A stretch of 64,000 bases of DNA from Prochlorococcus marinus CUG1433 (GTDB taxonomy: Bacteria; Cyanobacteriota; Cyanobacteriia; PCC-6307; Cyanobiaceae). The DNA lies in the NCBI GenBank assembly GCA_017644425.1, contig JAEPLN010000001.1, positions 434,001 to 498,000 of the forward strand. Reading direction: 5' to 3'. Position numbers and translations under genes: made by a program. The stretch's first letter is position 1. Each line of letters begins with the position of its first letter. The notes under the pieces were generated by a model. It did no database searches. It was not told the DNA's origin and saw nothing but the letters and a program-made list of their open reading frames with translations. Shown here piece after piece: positions 56,183-64,000 of the stretch.

Positions 56183-57091
56183 ATGAAATATACAATAGGT
56201 CATATGCAAAATAAAAATCGACAAATTAAATTAAGTGCATTTTTTGAATTACTAAGGTGGAATAAGCCTACAGGAAGAATGATCTTACTTATCCCTGCTG
56301 GATGGAGTTTATATTTAACCCCAGATGCTAATCCAACATTTTTAATGTTGATAAGAATAATACTGGGAGGACTACTAGTAAGTGGATTAGGCTGCGTTGT
56401 TAATGATATTTGGGACAAAAAAATTGATCAAAGAGTTGTTAGAACAAAAAATAGACCTCTAGCTGCAAATAAAATCGGTCTTAAAACAGCTTATTCAATT
56501 CTTTTCATTTTAATTTTATGTAGCTTCCTTTTAACTTTGTCACTACCTCAGCCTGGAAGAATCCTCTCCATTTCACTTGCTTTTTTAGCTTTACCTATTA
56601 TTTTAATTTATCCTTCAGCCAAAAGATGGTTTAAATATCCTCAATTAATCTTATCCATATGCTGGGGTTTTGCTGTCTTAATTCCCTGGGCCGCAAATGA
56701 AGGCAACTTAAATAGTATTGTTTTATTATTTTGCTGGCTAGCTACCATTTTTTGGACTTTTGGCTTTGACACGATTTATGCTTTAGCAGATAAAAAATAT
56801 GATATCAAAATTGGAATAAATAGTTCCGCTGTTAACCTTGAGAACAATACAAGAATAACTATTCAAATTTGTTATTTTTTAACTTCTTGTTTTCTCGGAT
56901 TATGCGGATTTATTAATCAAATGGATTTTATTTTTTGGCCAATTTGGGTTGCAACGTTAATCTTAATGCAGAGAGATATACTAAAAGTATTTCCTGAAGA
57001 AAAGCAATCAATAAAAAATATTGGGAATCACTTCAAAAATCAATCAATTTATGGAGGATTACTTTTATTAGGTATTATTATTGCTTCATAA
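56183..57091 (+). CDS. ubiA: UbiA-family 4-hydroxybenzoate polyprenyltransferase
   Basis: It attaches a solanesyl-type chain to 4-hydroxybenzoate for plastoquinone. The 302 residues hold about eight hydrophobic segments. The first Asp-rich motif is NDIWDKKID (Asn74, Asp75, Asp78, Asp82), and the second is FDTIYALADKKYDIKIG. Both bind prenyl diphosphate with magnesium. A second in-frame Met at 56204 (MQNKNRQIKLS) is an alternative start. Cotranscribed with the LD-carboxypeptidase gene 9 bp downstream. Confidence 0.92.
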   Translation: MKYTIGHMQNKNRQIKLSAFFELLRWNKPTGRMILLIPAGWSLYLTPDANPTFLMLIRIILGGLLVSGLGCVVNDIWDKKIDQRVVRTKNRPLAANKIGLKTAYSILFILILCSFLLTLSLPQPGRILSISLAFLALPIILIYPSAKRWFKYPQLILSICWGFAVLIPWAANEGNLNSIVLLFCWLATIFWTFGFDTIYALADKKYDIKIGINSSAVNLENNTRITIQICYFLTSCFLGLCGFINQMDFIFWPIWVATLILMQRDILKVFPEEKQSIKNIGNHFKNQSIYGGLLLLGIIIAS

Positions 57092-57100
57092 ATTCTAAAT

Positions 57101-57970
57101 ATGGTTTTTAGATTAAAAAAAGGGGATCTAATAGATATTTTAGCTCCAGGCTCCTTTATTGATGAAGACGAGAATTTTCAAAAAGGCATAGAAATCTTAA
57201 AAAATTGGGGCTTGGAAATTAATGAAAATAATTCTCTATCAAAAAAATTTGGTTACTTTGCAGGTGACGATCTAACTAGATTTGAAGAACTGGAAAAAGC
57301 ACAAAATAGTAAGCTAATCATTTTTGCGAAAGGAGGCTGGGGTTCAGCAAGACTTTTAGAAAAAGAACCTTCTTGGCAGAATGGTTTAATGCTTGGATTC
57401 TCAGATACATGTTCTTTATTACTATCTAAATATTCTCAAGGATTTATAGGTTCTATTCATGGCCCAATGGTTACTGGCCTTTGCAAAGAGCCAGAGTGGA
57501 GTCTAAAGAGATTAAGAAATTTACTTTTTGAAGGATATGTTGAGGATATAAGAGGAATTCCTTTAAAAGCTGGAAAAGCTAAAGGAGAAATTATCGTTTC
57601 TAACTTAACTATTGCTACTTTTTTAATTGGTACTAATCACTTTCCAGATTGCAAAGGAAAAATAATAATTTTTGAAGATATTAATGAAGATATTTATAAA
57701 ATTGATCGCATGTTGACTTACCTCAGAATGACTAAAACACTCTCTGAAATTGCTGGTATTGGATTTGGAAGTTTTTCTAATGATTCCTCCGACCTTGAAT
57801 GGAGAGATTTACTAAAAAACTGCATTATTGAAAGACTCCAAGAGTTTGATTTCCCTATTCTTTATGACCTCCCAGTAGGCCATATTTCGGGAAATGCTTG
57901 TATTCCCATAGGATACGAAGGAACCATAAATGGTGATGATGGCATTCTTAGTATCGATACACCTTTTTAA
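57101..57970 (+). CDS. ldcA: LD-carboxypeptidase / MccF-type S66 peptidase
   Basis: The 289-residue protein has GDLIDILAPGSFIDEDENF, IIFAKGGWGSARLLE, LMLGFSDTCSLLL (nucleophile Ser region), FIGSIHGPMV, ... and C-terminal LPVGHISGNACIPIGYEG with His. These match the S66 family: LdcA trims tetrapeptides during murein recycling, while MccF cleaves microcin C. The LdcA role is more likely in this organism. It ends one base before convergent ispD. Confidence 0.88.
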   Translation: MVFRLKKGDLIDILAPGSFIDEDENFQKGIEILKNWGLEINENNSLSKKFGYFAGDDLTRFEELEKAQNSKLIIFAKGGWGSARLLEKEPSWQNGLMLGFSDTCSLLLSKYSQGFIGSIHGPMVTGLCKEPEWSLKRLRNLLFEGYVEDIRGIPLKAGKAKGEIIVSNLTIATFLIGTNHFPDCKGKIIIFEDINEDIYKIDRMLTYLRMTKTLSEIAGIGFGSFSNDSSDLEWRDLLKNCIIERLQEFDFPILYDLPVGHISGNACIPIGYEGTINGDDGILSIDTPF

Positions 57971-58642
57971 CTAGGAGTTCTTCACAAAAAGTTTTGCTAT
58001 TTTCAAATCTATAGGGGATGTAATTTTAATATTTGAATAAGTTCCTTCAATAATCTTTACTTTCCAATTAAGCATTTCGAATAGTGAGGCATCATCTGTG
58101 ACTTTCCAGTTTTTATCAATTGCCATCGTATGAGCTTTTTTTAATCTATCTACTAAAAAGCCCTGAGGAGTTTGCGCTGCCCATAAATAATTTCTATCTG
58201 GTGTTTCTTTAATAAAGCCTTCATTATCAACAATCTTTATTGTGTCAATTACCTTAGTAGCTAAAACAACACCTTCATTTTCATCTAATTGCTTGGCACA
58301 TTGATCTATCAATTCAGGATTAATTAGACATCTAGCACCATCATGTATTAAAACTTTTTCAGCATCTTTTGGCAACGCTTTTAAACCATTAAAAACTGAC
58401 TGTTGCCTGGTATCTCCACCATTAATCCAATGAACTTTATGGGCAAAATCCTTTGCTGAATTTAATAATAAATTTTTATCTTTGGGTTGCCCAATTATTC
58501 CAACCCATTTTATGGAGCTTGAAGAAAATACAGATTTAAGTGTCCAATAAATCAAAGACTCTCCCTCTAAATCAATAAGTAATTTATTTTTTCCAGCTTT
58601 CATTCTGCTACCACTCCCTGCAGCTGGGATTAAAAAGTGCAC
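57971..58642 (-). CDS. ispD: 2-C-methyl-D-erythritol 4-phosphate cytidylyltransferase
   Basis: IspD makes CDP-methylerythritol in the MEP isoprenoid pathway used by cyanobacteria. The 223-residue protein has HFLIPAAGSGSRMKAGKNKLL (CTP loop), GGDTRQQSVFNGLKAL, VLIHDGARCLI, and AAQTPQGF near residue 150. The conserved Arg and Lys of the CTP site are present. It is normal length and lies alone on this strand between two + strand genes. Confidence 0.94.
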   Translation of the reverse strand: MHFLIPAAGSGSRMKAGKNKLLIDLEGESLIYWTLKSVFSSSSIKWVGIIGQPKDKNLLLNSAKDFAHKVHWINGGDTRQQSVFNGLKALPKDAEKVLIHDGARCLINPELIDQCAKQLDENEGVVLATKVIDTIKIVDNEGFIKETPDRNYLWAAQTPQGFLVDRLKKAHTMAIDKNWKVTDDASLFEMLNWKVKIIEGTYSNIKITSPIDLKIAKLFVKNS

Positions 58643-58734
58643 GATAAAAGGTTTTAATATTTTCTAGACAATTATAAATAAAAGCAATATCTTTACACAA
58701 ATAGTACTACGATTGAAAATTATAAAATTTCATA

Positions 58735-59484
58735 ATGTCCAATACAGATTCATTATCAGGCAAAGTTGCTTTAATCACAGGAGCTAGCAGGGGAATTGGT
58801 AAAGAAATTGCTTTAGAACTAAGTCGCTTAGGAGCAGAAGTTTTTATTAATTACTCTTCTTCTGATGAAAAAGCTGAAGAAGTTGTTAATTCAATAAAAA
58901 ATTTGGGAGGTAAAGCTCATAAATTAAAATTTGATGTTTCAAAAGAGAGTGCTGTAAGTTCAGCTTTTGAAGAAATCGTCAAAATTAATGGCACCATTGA
59001 TATCCTCATTAACAATGCTGGTATTACTAGAGATGGACTATTGATGAGAATGAAATCGGAACAATGGGATGACGTACTAAATACAAATTTAAAAGGAGTT
59101 TTTCTTTGTACAAAATATGCGTCAAAATTTATGATGAAAAAAAGAAGTGGTAGTATCGTAAACATTTCATCTGTTGTTGGAATAATTGGTAATCCCGGTC
59201 AAGCAAATTATTCTGCCGCCAAAGCTGGAGTTATTGGATTCACCAAAACTTGCGCGAAAGAATTTGCTTCAAGAGGTATAAACGTAAATGCAATAGCTCC
59301 AGGTTTCATAGAAACAGAGATGACCGAAAAACTTAATACTGAAGAGATACTAAAAGTTATTCCTTTAGGAAAATTAGGAAGTTGTACTCAAATCGCAAAC
59401 TTAGTGGCTTTTTTAGTTTCTAGTAATGCAGGAAGTTACATCACAGGACAAACAATAAGTATAGACGGGGGTATGAGTATTTAA
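58735..59484 (+). CDS. fabG: 3-oxoacyl-[acyl-carrier-protein] reductase
   Basis: FabG reduces beta-ketoacyl-ACP with NADPH in fatty acid synthesis. The 249 residues have TGASRGIGKEIA (NADP loop), INNAGITRDGLLMRM, ISSVVGIIGNPGQANYSAAKAG with Ser, Tyr and Lys of the active site, and NVNAIAPGFIETEMT. Diagnostic of FabG. It ends directly against a 59-residue gene on the opposite strand. Confidence 0.95.
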   Translation: MSNTDSLSGKVALITGASRGIGKEIALELSRLGAEVFINYSSSDEKAEEVVNSIKNLGGKAHKLKFDVSKESAVSSAFEEIVKINGTIDILINNAGITRDGLLMRMKSEQWDDVLNTNLKGVFLCTKYASKFMMKKRSGSIVNISSVVGIIGNPGQANYSAAKAGVIGFTKTCAKEFASRGINVNAIAPGFIETEMTEKLNTEEILKVIPLGKLGSCTQIANLVAFLVSSNAGSYITGQTISIDGGMSI

Positions 59485-59664
59485 TTATGTACTTTCATAA
59501 GGTTGGCCCAATTCATCTCTTAACCTTCTAATTTTTTGTAAAAGTTTTAGCCTTCGACTTCTAGCAGTTAATGTCAAGAAAAATCTTAAAGGAAAGTATA
59601 TTAATGTCATAGCAATCGCGAGGATTGCGGTAAGAGTAAAAACAAGATTATTCGTAACATCCAT
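59485..59664 (-). CDS. small membrane protein of 59 residues
   Basis: A gene too short for a 60-residue cut-off. From ATG at 59664 it has one hydrophobic segment (about 7-26, LVFTLTAILAIAMTLIYFPL) and a basic tail (ARSRRLKLLQKIRRLRDELG) ending QPYEST. The positive-inside pattern puts the tail in the cytoplasm. No family recognised. It abuts fabG at its 3' end and is divergent from groEL with a 131-bp gap. Coding is plausible because of the conserved charge layout but not proven. Confidence 0.6.
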   Translation of the reverse strand: MDVTNNLVFTLTAILAIAMTLIYFPLRFFLTLTARSRRLKLLQKIRRLRDELGQPYEST

Positions 59665-59795
59665 AACTTAAAGATACTCTTATTTAAGAGAATTTGTTTA
59701 TCTCATTAAAAGAAATTCGGCTTTCCCCACTTAATTAAATATCCCTTAAAAATGATTCTATGGGAGATTAGAATAACATTAAAGAACGAGTAAAC
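59665..59795. promoter_or_regulatory. divergent upstream region of groEL
   Basis: This 131-bp region must hold the groEL promoter and that of the 59-residue gene. A perfect dyad CTCTTA-TT-TAAGAG lies at 59677-59690. I see no CIRCE repeat (TTAGCACTC-N9-GAGTGCTAA), and no good -35/-10 pair stands out. Expression control of this groEL copy by HrcA is therefore not supported here. Confidence 0.35.
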
Positions 59796-61532
59796 ATGGC
59801 TAAACAGTTAAGTTTTTCTAATGAATCAAGAGAAGCGCTAGAAAAAGGTGTAAATTTCGTAGCTAACGCAGTAAAGGTTACTATTGGACCAAAGGCAAGA
59901 AACGTAGTGATAGATAGAAAATTTGGTTCTCCAGATGTAGTAAAAGATGGATCTACAGTTGCTAAAGAAATTGAGATTGAAAACCCTATTTCTAATTTAG
60001 GAGCCAAGTTAATAGAGCAAGTTGCCTCCAAGACAAAAGAAAGTGCTGGTGATGGAACAACAACAGCAACCATTTTGGCTCAGAAGATGGTTCAGGAAGG
60101 ATTAAAAAATATTGCTTCAGGTGCTAGTCCTATGGAATTAAAAAAAGGTATGGAGGCAGGCTTGGCTTTTGTTTTAGAGAAATTAAGTTCGAAAAGTATT
60201 TCAATAAGTGGATCTGATATCCAAAAAGTTGCAACAGTTAGTGCGGGAGGTGATGAAGAAATAGGATCTATAATTTCAAAAGCCATGGATATCGTTACTT
60301 CAGATGGTGTAATAACTGTTGAAGAATCTCAATCATTAGATACAGAATTAGACATAACTGAAGGAATGTCTTTTGATAGAGGCTATAGTTCTCCGTACTT
60401 TGTAACAGACCAAGAAAGACAAGTTTGTGAACTTGAAAACCCTAAAATATTAATTACTGACCAAAAAATTTCAACTTTAGCTAACCTAGTCCCAATACTA
60501 GAGGAAATTCAGAAATCAGGCTCACCATTTCTAATTCTTGCTGAAGATATAGAAGGAGAGGCTTTAACTACTCTCGTATTGAATAAAAATAGCGGAGTGT
60601 TAAATGTTGCTTCCGTAAGAGCTCCATTATTCGGTGAAAGAAGAAAAGCTGCCCTTGAAGACATTGCAATTCTTACTGGAGCCAAGCTAATTAGTGAAGA
60701 TAAATCGATGACATTAGAAAAAGTATCGATTAATGATTTAGGCAAAGCAAAAAAAATAACTATCACAAAAGATAAAACTACAATAATAGCCTTCGATGAC
60801 ACTAAAGATTTAGTTAATGCGCGGGTCAAGAAATTAAAAAGAGAAGTTGATATAACTGAATCAGAATACGACAAGGATAAAATCAATGAAAGGATAGCCA
60901 AACTTGCGGGAGGAGTAGCTCTTATAAAAGTAGGTGCTGCAACAGAAACAGAGATGAAGTATAAAAAGTTGAGAATAGAAGATTCCCTTAATGCTACAAA
61001 AGCTGCTATTGATGAAGGTGTTGTTTCTGGAGGTGGTCAAACTTTAATTGAAATATCAGATGAACTTTTAAATTTAAGTCAAAAATCATCCGATGATTTG
61101 AAAACGGGGATAAACATAGTAAAAAAAGCCCTTTTAGAACCTACTAAACAAATAGCAAAAAATGCTGGTTTTAATGGCGATGTAGTTGTCGCTGAAATTA
61201 TGAGGCTTAACAAAGGATTTAATGCTAATTCAGGGAAATATGAGGATTTAAAGGACTCAGGGATATTAGACCCAACTAAAGTAATAAGATTAGCTCTTCA
61301 AGATTCAGTATCTATTGCCGCTATGCTCCTGACAACAGAAGTTGCAATTGCTGATATTCCAGAGCCTGAAATTGCAGTCCCTGGAGGCCCAGGAGGAGAT
61401 CCGATGGGAGGCATGGGTATGCCAGGTATGGGAGGTATGGGCATGCCAGGAATGGGAGGTATGGGCATGCCAGGTATGGGGGGCATGGGTATGCCAGGTA
61501 TGGGAGGTATGGGTATGCCAGGTATGATGTAA
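59796..61532 (+). CDS. groL: 60-kDa chaperonin GroEL, without adjacent groES
   Basis: The ATP-driven chaperonin. The 578 residues contain [50 protein letters not shown]-like apical sequence, and [11 protein letters not shown]. The final 41 residues are a Gly-Met repeat of GGMGMPGM units (five copies) plus M. GroEL normally ends in a short GGM tail of 13-20 residues. A groES gene is not next to it, unlike the standard operon, so this is the stand-alone copy seen in many cyanobacteria. The 24-bp repeat is at 61407-61526. Confidence 0.95.
   Translation: MAKQLSFSNESREALEKGVNFVANAVKVTIGPKARNVVIDRKFGSPDVVKDGSTVAKEIEIENPISNLGAKLIEQVASKTKESAGDGTTTATILAQKMVQEGLKNIASGASPMELKKGMEAGLAFVLEKLSSKSISISGSDIQKVATVSAGGDEEIGSIISKAMDIVTSDGVITVEESQSLDTELDITEGMSFDRGYSSPYFVTDQERQVCELENPKILITDQKISTLANLVPILEEIQKSGSPFLILAEDIEGEALTTLVLNKNSGVLNVASVRAPLFGERRKAALEDIAILTGAKLISEDKSMTLEKVSINDLGKAKKITITKDKTTIIAFDDTKDLVNARVKKLKREVDITESEYDKDKINERIAKLAGGVALIKVGAATETEMKYKKLRIEDSLNATKAAIDEGVVSGGGQTLIEISDELLNLSQKSSDDLKTGINIVKKALLEPTKQIAKNAGFNGDVVVAEIMRLNKGFNANSGKYEDLKDSGILDPTKVIRLALQDSVSIAAMLLTTEVAIADIPEPEIAVPGGPGGDPMGGMGMPGMGGMGMPGMGGMGMPGMGGMGMPGMGGMGMPGMM
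61407..61526 (+). repeat. five 24-bp tandem repeats coding the GroEL Gly-Met tail
   Basis: Five in-frame units start at 61407, 61431, 61455, 61479 and 61503, each coding GGMGMPGM. They differ by a few silent changes (GGA/GGG, GGC/GGT, CCAGGT/CCAGGA). The array is followed by ATG and the TAA stop. It lengthens the disordered tail inside the chaperonin cavity. Copy number could change by slippage without breaking the frame. Confidence 0.95.
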
Positions 61533-61550
61533 AAGCTAACTAGCTTTTTT
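61531..61550. terminator. hairpin terminator shared by groEL and the repeat-protein gene
   Basis: AAAAGCT (61531-61537), loop AACT, AGCTTTT (61542-61548) form a 7-bp stem followed by a T6 run on the + strand (61545-61550). It follows the groEL stop directly and should end that transcript. The stop codon and last codons of the minus-strand repeat gene fall within the same hairpin, which also has a T run when read on that strand. AT-rich stem, so moderate strength. Confidence 0.6.
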
Positions 61551-62153
61551 ATCTTTATTAATCCACTTTCGTAAATTTTTAATATAAGGCAGGGGTGATT
61601 TTTGGTTTGTTGTATATTGTTTTGTTTTATTTAAATCTTCATATTTGCTAATAATTTTATTGCTTCTAGAATTTTGCAAAACAGTAGATTCCCACTTCAT
61701 TTTTTCTTGTTTTTTTTCTTCATGCACTTCATCAATTAAAGATATTTGTTCTTGATTTTCTTCTTCATGTACTTCATTAATTAAAGATATTTGTTCTTGA
61801 TTTTCTTCTTCATGTACTTCATTAATTAAAGATATTTGTTCTTGATTCTCTTCTTCATGTACTTCATTAATTAAAGATATTTGTTCTTGATTTTCTTCTT
61901 CATGTACTTCATTAATTAAAGATATTTGTTCTTGATTCTCTTCTTCATGTACTTCATTAATTAAAGATATTTGTTCTTGATTCTCTTCTTCATGCTGATT
62001 TTCCTTTTGTACTGGACTATAGATTAACAAATCATTTAAAGAATCAATCCCAAATCTATGGACCCATTTAAGAACTATATTTTCTTTAAGCAAAAAATTA
62101 TTTTCTAAAGAAGCCTTTTTAAAAACTTCAATTAGATGATTTTTTAATAGCAT
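61536..62153 (-). CDS. Glu-rich 15-residue-repeat protein, unknown function
   Basis: The 205 residues have a short N-terminal region (1-50) with NIVLKWVHRFGIDSLNDLLIY, then six near-identical copies of the unit HEEENQEQISLINEV (54-143, last copy with Asp for Asn), a degenerate seventh start, and a basic tail with YIKNLRKWINKDKKAS. No membrane segment or signal peptide. The repeat is strongly acidic and amphipathic. I know no family. It sits between groEL and an ABC-2 permease. Coding is supported by the repeat unit being a multiple of three in the same frame throughout. Confidence 0.7.
   Translation of the reverse strand: MLLKNHLIEVFKKASLENNFLLKENIVLKWVHRFGIDSLNDLLIYSPVQKENQHEEENQEQISLINEVHEEENQEQISLINEVHEEENQEQISLINEVHEEENQEQISLINEVHEEENQEQISLINEVHEEENQEQISLIDEVHEEKKQEKMKWESTVLQNSRSNKIISKYEDLNKTKQYTTNQKSPLPYIKNLRKWINKDKKAS
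61725..61994 (-). repeat. six 45-bp tandem repeats in the Glu-rich protein gene
   Basis: Six complete 45-bp units; the marker GATATTTGTTCTTGATT occurs at 61741, 61786, 61831, 61876, 61921 and 61966. Copies differ by single bases, mostly GATTTTC versus GATTCTC, with no spacer between units. A partial, diverged unit precedes the array on the 61695-61724 side. It is a coding minisatellite, not a CRISPR array. Confidence 0.95.
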
Positions 62154-62163
62154 GAAATTTTTT

Positions 62164-62988
62164 TTAATTTAACTTTCTGTTTAACAGAGGTCTTATAATT
62201 ATCAAGGATAAAACTGTTAAAGAAAATAAAATTGAAATACAACTCTTACAAGTTAAATCACCATATGGGGCGTGTAAAGCTACTAATTCTAAATCCATAG
62301 TTTGTGTATAGGCAGTCCTAATAGGTTCAATAGCAAAAGTTAATGGATTTAATGAAGCTAGCCACCCAAGCCAATTTGGCATAAAAGAGATTGGGGCTAA
62401 AGCAGTACTTGCGAAAAGGAGAGGTAAGTTTATTACAAATATAAGAGCGATTAATTCAATATGGCCAGGTAAAACAAATGCTAAACATAAACTTATTGAT
62501 GTCACAAAAAGAACTAATAGAACTAGCGTCGTAAACACAATTCCTAAACCATATAAGTTGGGCCATCCATAACCCAAAATGTATGAAACAACCATAATTA
62601 CAATACTCTGAACAAAGCTCAGGATTGTTATGTAAAAAAAAGAAGATAAAACTATAGACAATCTACTTGTTAAAGGTGCTACAAGTAACCTATTCAGGAA
62701 TCCAAACTCCCTATCAAACATTAAAGGGAGACCCGAGTTTAGGGCTCCGCTAAAAGCAGTAAAAACAATAAGGCCTGCGCCTAAAAAATTTCCATAAGAA
62801 TCAACTCCTGGTAAAAAACCTTCAGGAGCTTTAGAGAATAGTGCTCCAAATAAAAAAAGCCAAATTATTGGTTGTAATATTCCTGCCAAAAGGGTTGATG
62901 GCCTTCTTTTCAGTTGGATAAATAATCTCTTAGTTAAGGCAAATGTTTCTTGATATAAAAAAAATAAATTATATTGTTTTAATTCCAT
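62164..62988 (-). CDS. ABC-2 type export permease
   Basis: The 274-residue protein has six hydrophobic segments with FIQLKRRPSTLLAGILQPIIWLFLFGALF at the N-terminal end, GLIVFTAFSGALNSGLPLMFDREFGFLNRLLVAPLTSRLSIVLS near 92-135 (the ABC-2 core loop), and PLTFAIEPIRTAYTQ near the C-terminus. This is the ABC-2 permease of drug or polysaccharide/lipid exporters. It lies 46 bp downstream of its ATPase partner gene on the same strand. Confidence 0.88.
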   Translation of the reverse strand: MELKQYNLFFLYQETFALTKRLFIQLKRRPSTLLAGILQPIIWLFLFGALFSKAPEGFLPGVDSYGNFLGAGLIVFTAFSGALNSGLPLMFDREFGFLNRLLVAPLTSRLSIVLSSFFYITILSFVQSIVIMVVSYILGYGWPNLYGLGIVFTTLVLLVLFVTSISLCLAFVLPGHIELIALIFVINLPLLFASTALAPISFMPNWLGWLASLNPLTFAIEPIRTAYTQTMDLELVALHAPYGDLTCKSCISILFSLTVLSLIIIRPLLNRKLN

Positions 62989-63034
62989 AATTGGCTGAAC
63001 TTAATATCCATTATAATCAGATACCAAAAAATTT

Positions 63035-64000
63035 TTATCGCATTGCTTGTTTTGATTCTTTTTTAAAGTCTCTTTTCCCTGCCATTGAAATTTCTGCATC
63101 TAATAATGTTTTCCCAGTTGCCTGAAGATATACATCATCCAAGCTTGGCTGACTTTGAGTTAAAGAAAAAATTTCAAACTTTGAGAAGGCCAATTCCACT
63201 TTGAGTTTCGTAAGTAAATCTTTTTCCTTATCTGCTACAAAATTTATTGAGAAACCTTGAGCTTCATTTATGATAATCTGACTAATTCCATCTATTGAAG
63301 ATAAAATTTGACATATATTTTTTGCTTCTTCTTGATTACTAAATTCTCTTACTTTCAAAGTTACTCTATCTCCTCCTAATTTATTTTTGAGCTCTGCAGG
63401 AGTACCTTGTGCTATAACTCTTCCATCATCAATTATTACTAATCTATCTGCCAATTTATCTATTTCATCAAGATAGTGACTGCTTAAAATAATGGTCATT
63501 CCATTATTTCTCAAATCTTTCAAAAGATGCCATATAATATTTCTACTTTCAATATCTAAACCAACTGTAGGTTCATCCAAAATTAATACTTGGGGCAAAT
63601 GTAAAAGTCCAGCTGCCAGATCTATTCTTCTTTTCATTCCACCTGAATAAGTTCCGCACTTACGATCAATCCAATCATTCATTTCTAGTTGATCTATTAA
63701 TTTCTTTATCCTTTCAAATTTTTTGTTTTTGTTAATGTGATATAAATCTGCTTGAAAATCCAAAAGCTCTCGTCCAGTTAATATTTTATCAAGTGCAATA
63801 TCTTGGGCAACATAACCAATTAATTCTCTAATTTTCCTTGAATTTTTTATCAGATTAATATTATTTATAAAAACTTCCCCACTATCAGGCTCAATTAAAG
63901 TAGCCAATATTTTTATTAGTGTTGATTTACCAGCACCATTTGGACCTAGTATTCCAAATAATGTGCCAGCTTCAATTTCCATCGATAAATTTTTTAATGC
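63035..64000 (-). CDS. ABC-2 exporter ATP-binding subunit (cut by window edge)
   Basis: The visible 322 residues include ALKNLSMEIEAGTLFGILGPNGAGKST with Walker A at the window edge, YVAQDIALDKILT (Q loop), YSGGMKRRIDLAAGLL (signature), and LILDEPTVGLD (Walker B). C-terminal DrrA-type region continues to AISMAGKRDFKKESKQAMR. The frame stays open through 64000 and ALKNLS reads as the usual family prefix, so the true N-terminus lies beyond the window. Pairs with the permease at 62164-62988; substrate unknown. Confidence 0.9.
   Translation of the reverse strand, partial: ALKNLSMEIEAGTLFGILGPNGAGKSTLIKILATLIEPDSGEVFINNINLIKNSRKIRELIGYVAQDIALDKILTGRELLDFQADLYHINKNKKFERIKKLIDQLEMNDWIDRKCGTYSGGMKRRIDLAAGLLHLPQVLILDEPTVGLDIESRNIIWHLLKDLRNNGMTIILSSHYLDEIDKLADRLVIIDDGRVIAQGTPAELKNKLGGDRVTLKVREFSNQEEAKNICQILSSIDGISQIIINEAQGFSINFVADKEKDLLTKLKVELAFSKFEIFSLTQSQPSLDDVYLQATGKTLLDAEISMAGKRDFKKESKQAMR

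Noticed and set aside
59665-59795. CIRCE/HrcA operator before groEL
   Set aside because: No TTAGCACTC-N9-GAGTGCTAA-like repeat is present.
61298-61527. Extra proline- and tryptophan-rich frames opposite or alongside the end of groEL
   Set aside because: They are shadows of the Gly-Met coding repeat in other frames.
61725-61994. CRISPR-like repeat array
   Set aside because: The units are contiguous with no unique spacers, and the unit length is a multiple of three inside one open frame. No cas genes are nearby.

Overview
The window looks like core genome of a high-light-adapted Prochlorococcus (marine picocyanobacterium). The DNA is uniformly AT-rich and densely packed, with many 1-11 bp overlaps and no gene-free stretch over 300 bp except the one between priA and rpoD. 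It carries photosystem and cytochrome b6f genes (psb27, psaF, psaJ, petC, petA), a high-light-inducible protein gene, cobalamin genes (cobK, cobM), and a small protein that I recognise as the hyper-conserved protein of the Prochlorococcus/marine Synechococcus clade. Strain identity cannot be fixed from the sequence alone. I found no phage, transposon, CRISPR or plasmid genes.

Layout. 1-10 kb: the end of frr, a geranylgeranyl-reductase-like flavoprotein, transaldolase, a cell-wall pair (FtsL-like candidate plus FtsI/PBP), a CPBP protease, a double phosphoglycerate-mutase-domain protein, signal peptidase I, an ArsC/Spx-like protein and a first inorganic pyrophosphatase with altered active-site residues. 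10-21.5 kb: proS, psb27, purA, a PfkB kinase, cutA, cobK, ssb, argB, a lipobox-bearing DUF3153 fusion, and priA. 21.5-26 kb: a 324-bp gap that may encode a structured RNA, then rpoD, hemC, a second pyrophosphatase with an intact active site, and an M32 carboxypeptidase. 26-32 kb: YjbQ, phhB, a His-repeat CobW-type metallochaperone, a fused iron-type ABC permease, then larC and a UPF0104 membrane protein on the other strand. 32-41 kb: small unknown proteins, xth, hemL, an SPFH protein, YajQ, a SLOG-like protein beside a P-loop/DRTGG protein, an SDR and map. 41-47.5 kb: rplS, tRNA-Trp, hyper-conserved protein, tRNA-Asp, gltX, a Na+/H+ antiporter, hli, tsaD, psaF-psaJ and gmk. 47.5-64 kb: an RqcH/NFACT protein, tatC, petC-petA, lgt, cobM, a RodZ-like protein, ppx, a UbiA prenyltransferase, an LD-carboxypeptidase, ispD, fabG, a groEL without groES, a 15-residue-repeat protein, and an ABC-2 exporter running off the right edge.

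How the genes fit together. Several neighbours form functional sets: tatC lies just upstream of petC, whose product carries a twin-arginine signal; psaF-psaJ and petC-petA are photosynthetic operons; rplS, two tRNAs, the hyper-conserved protein and gltX form a translation block; and a metallochaperone lies beside a metal-type ABC permease. Convergent genes share very short ends, and two rho-independent-type hairpins are written into the last codons of gmk and of the repeat protein.

Most of the window is ordinary core genome. The observations I rate highest are the two-pyrophosphatase situation, the putative structured RNA upstream of rpoD, the 45-bp repeat gene beside groEL, the hyper-conserved protein between two tRNAs, the FtsL-like candidate and the DUF3153 fusion with an internal lipobox. 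All calls come from reading the sequence and from recall of protein families; no search was run.
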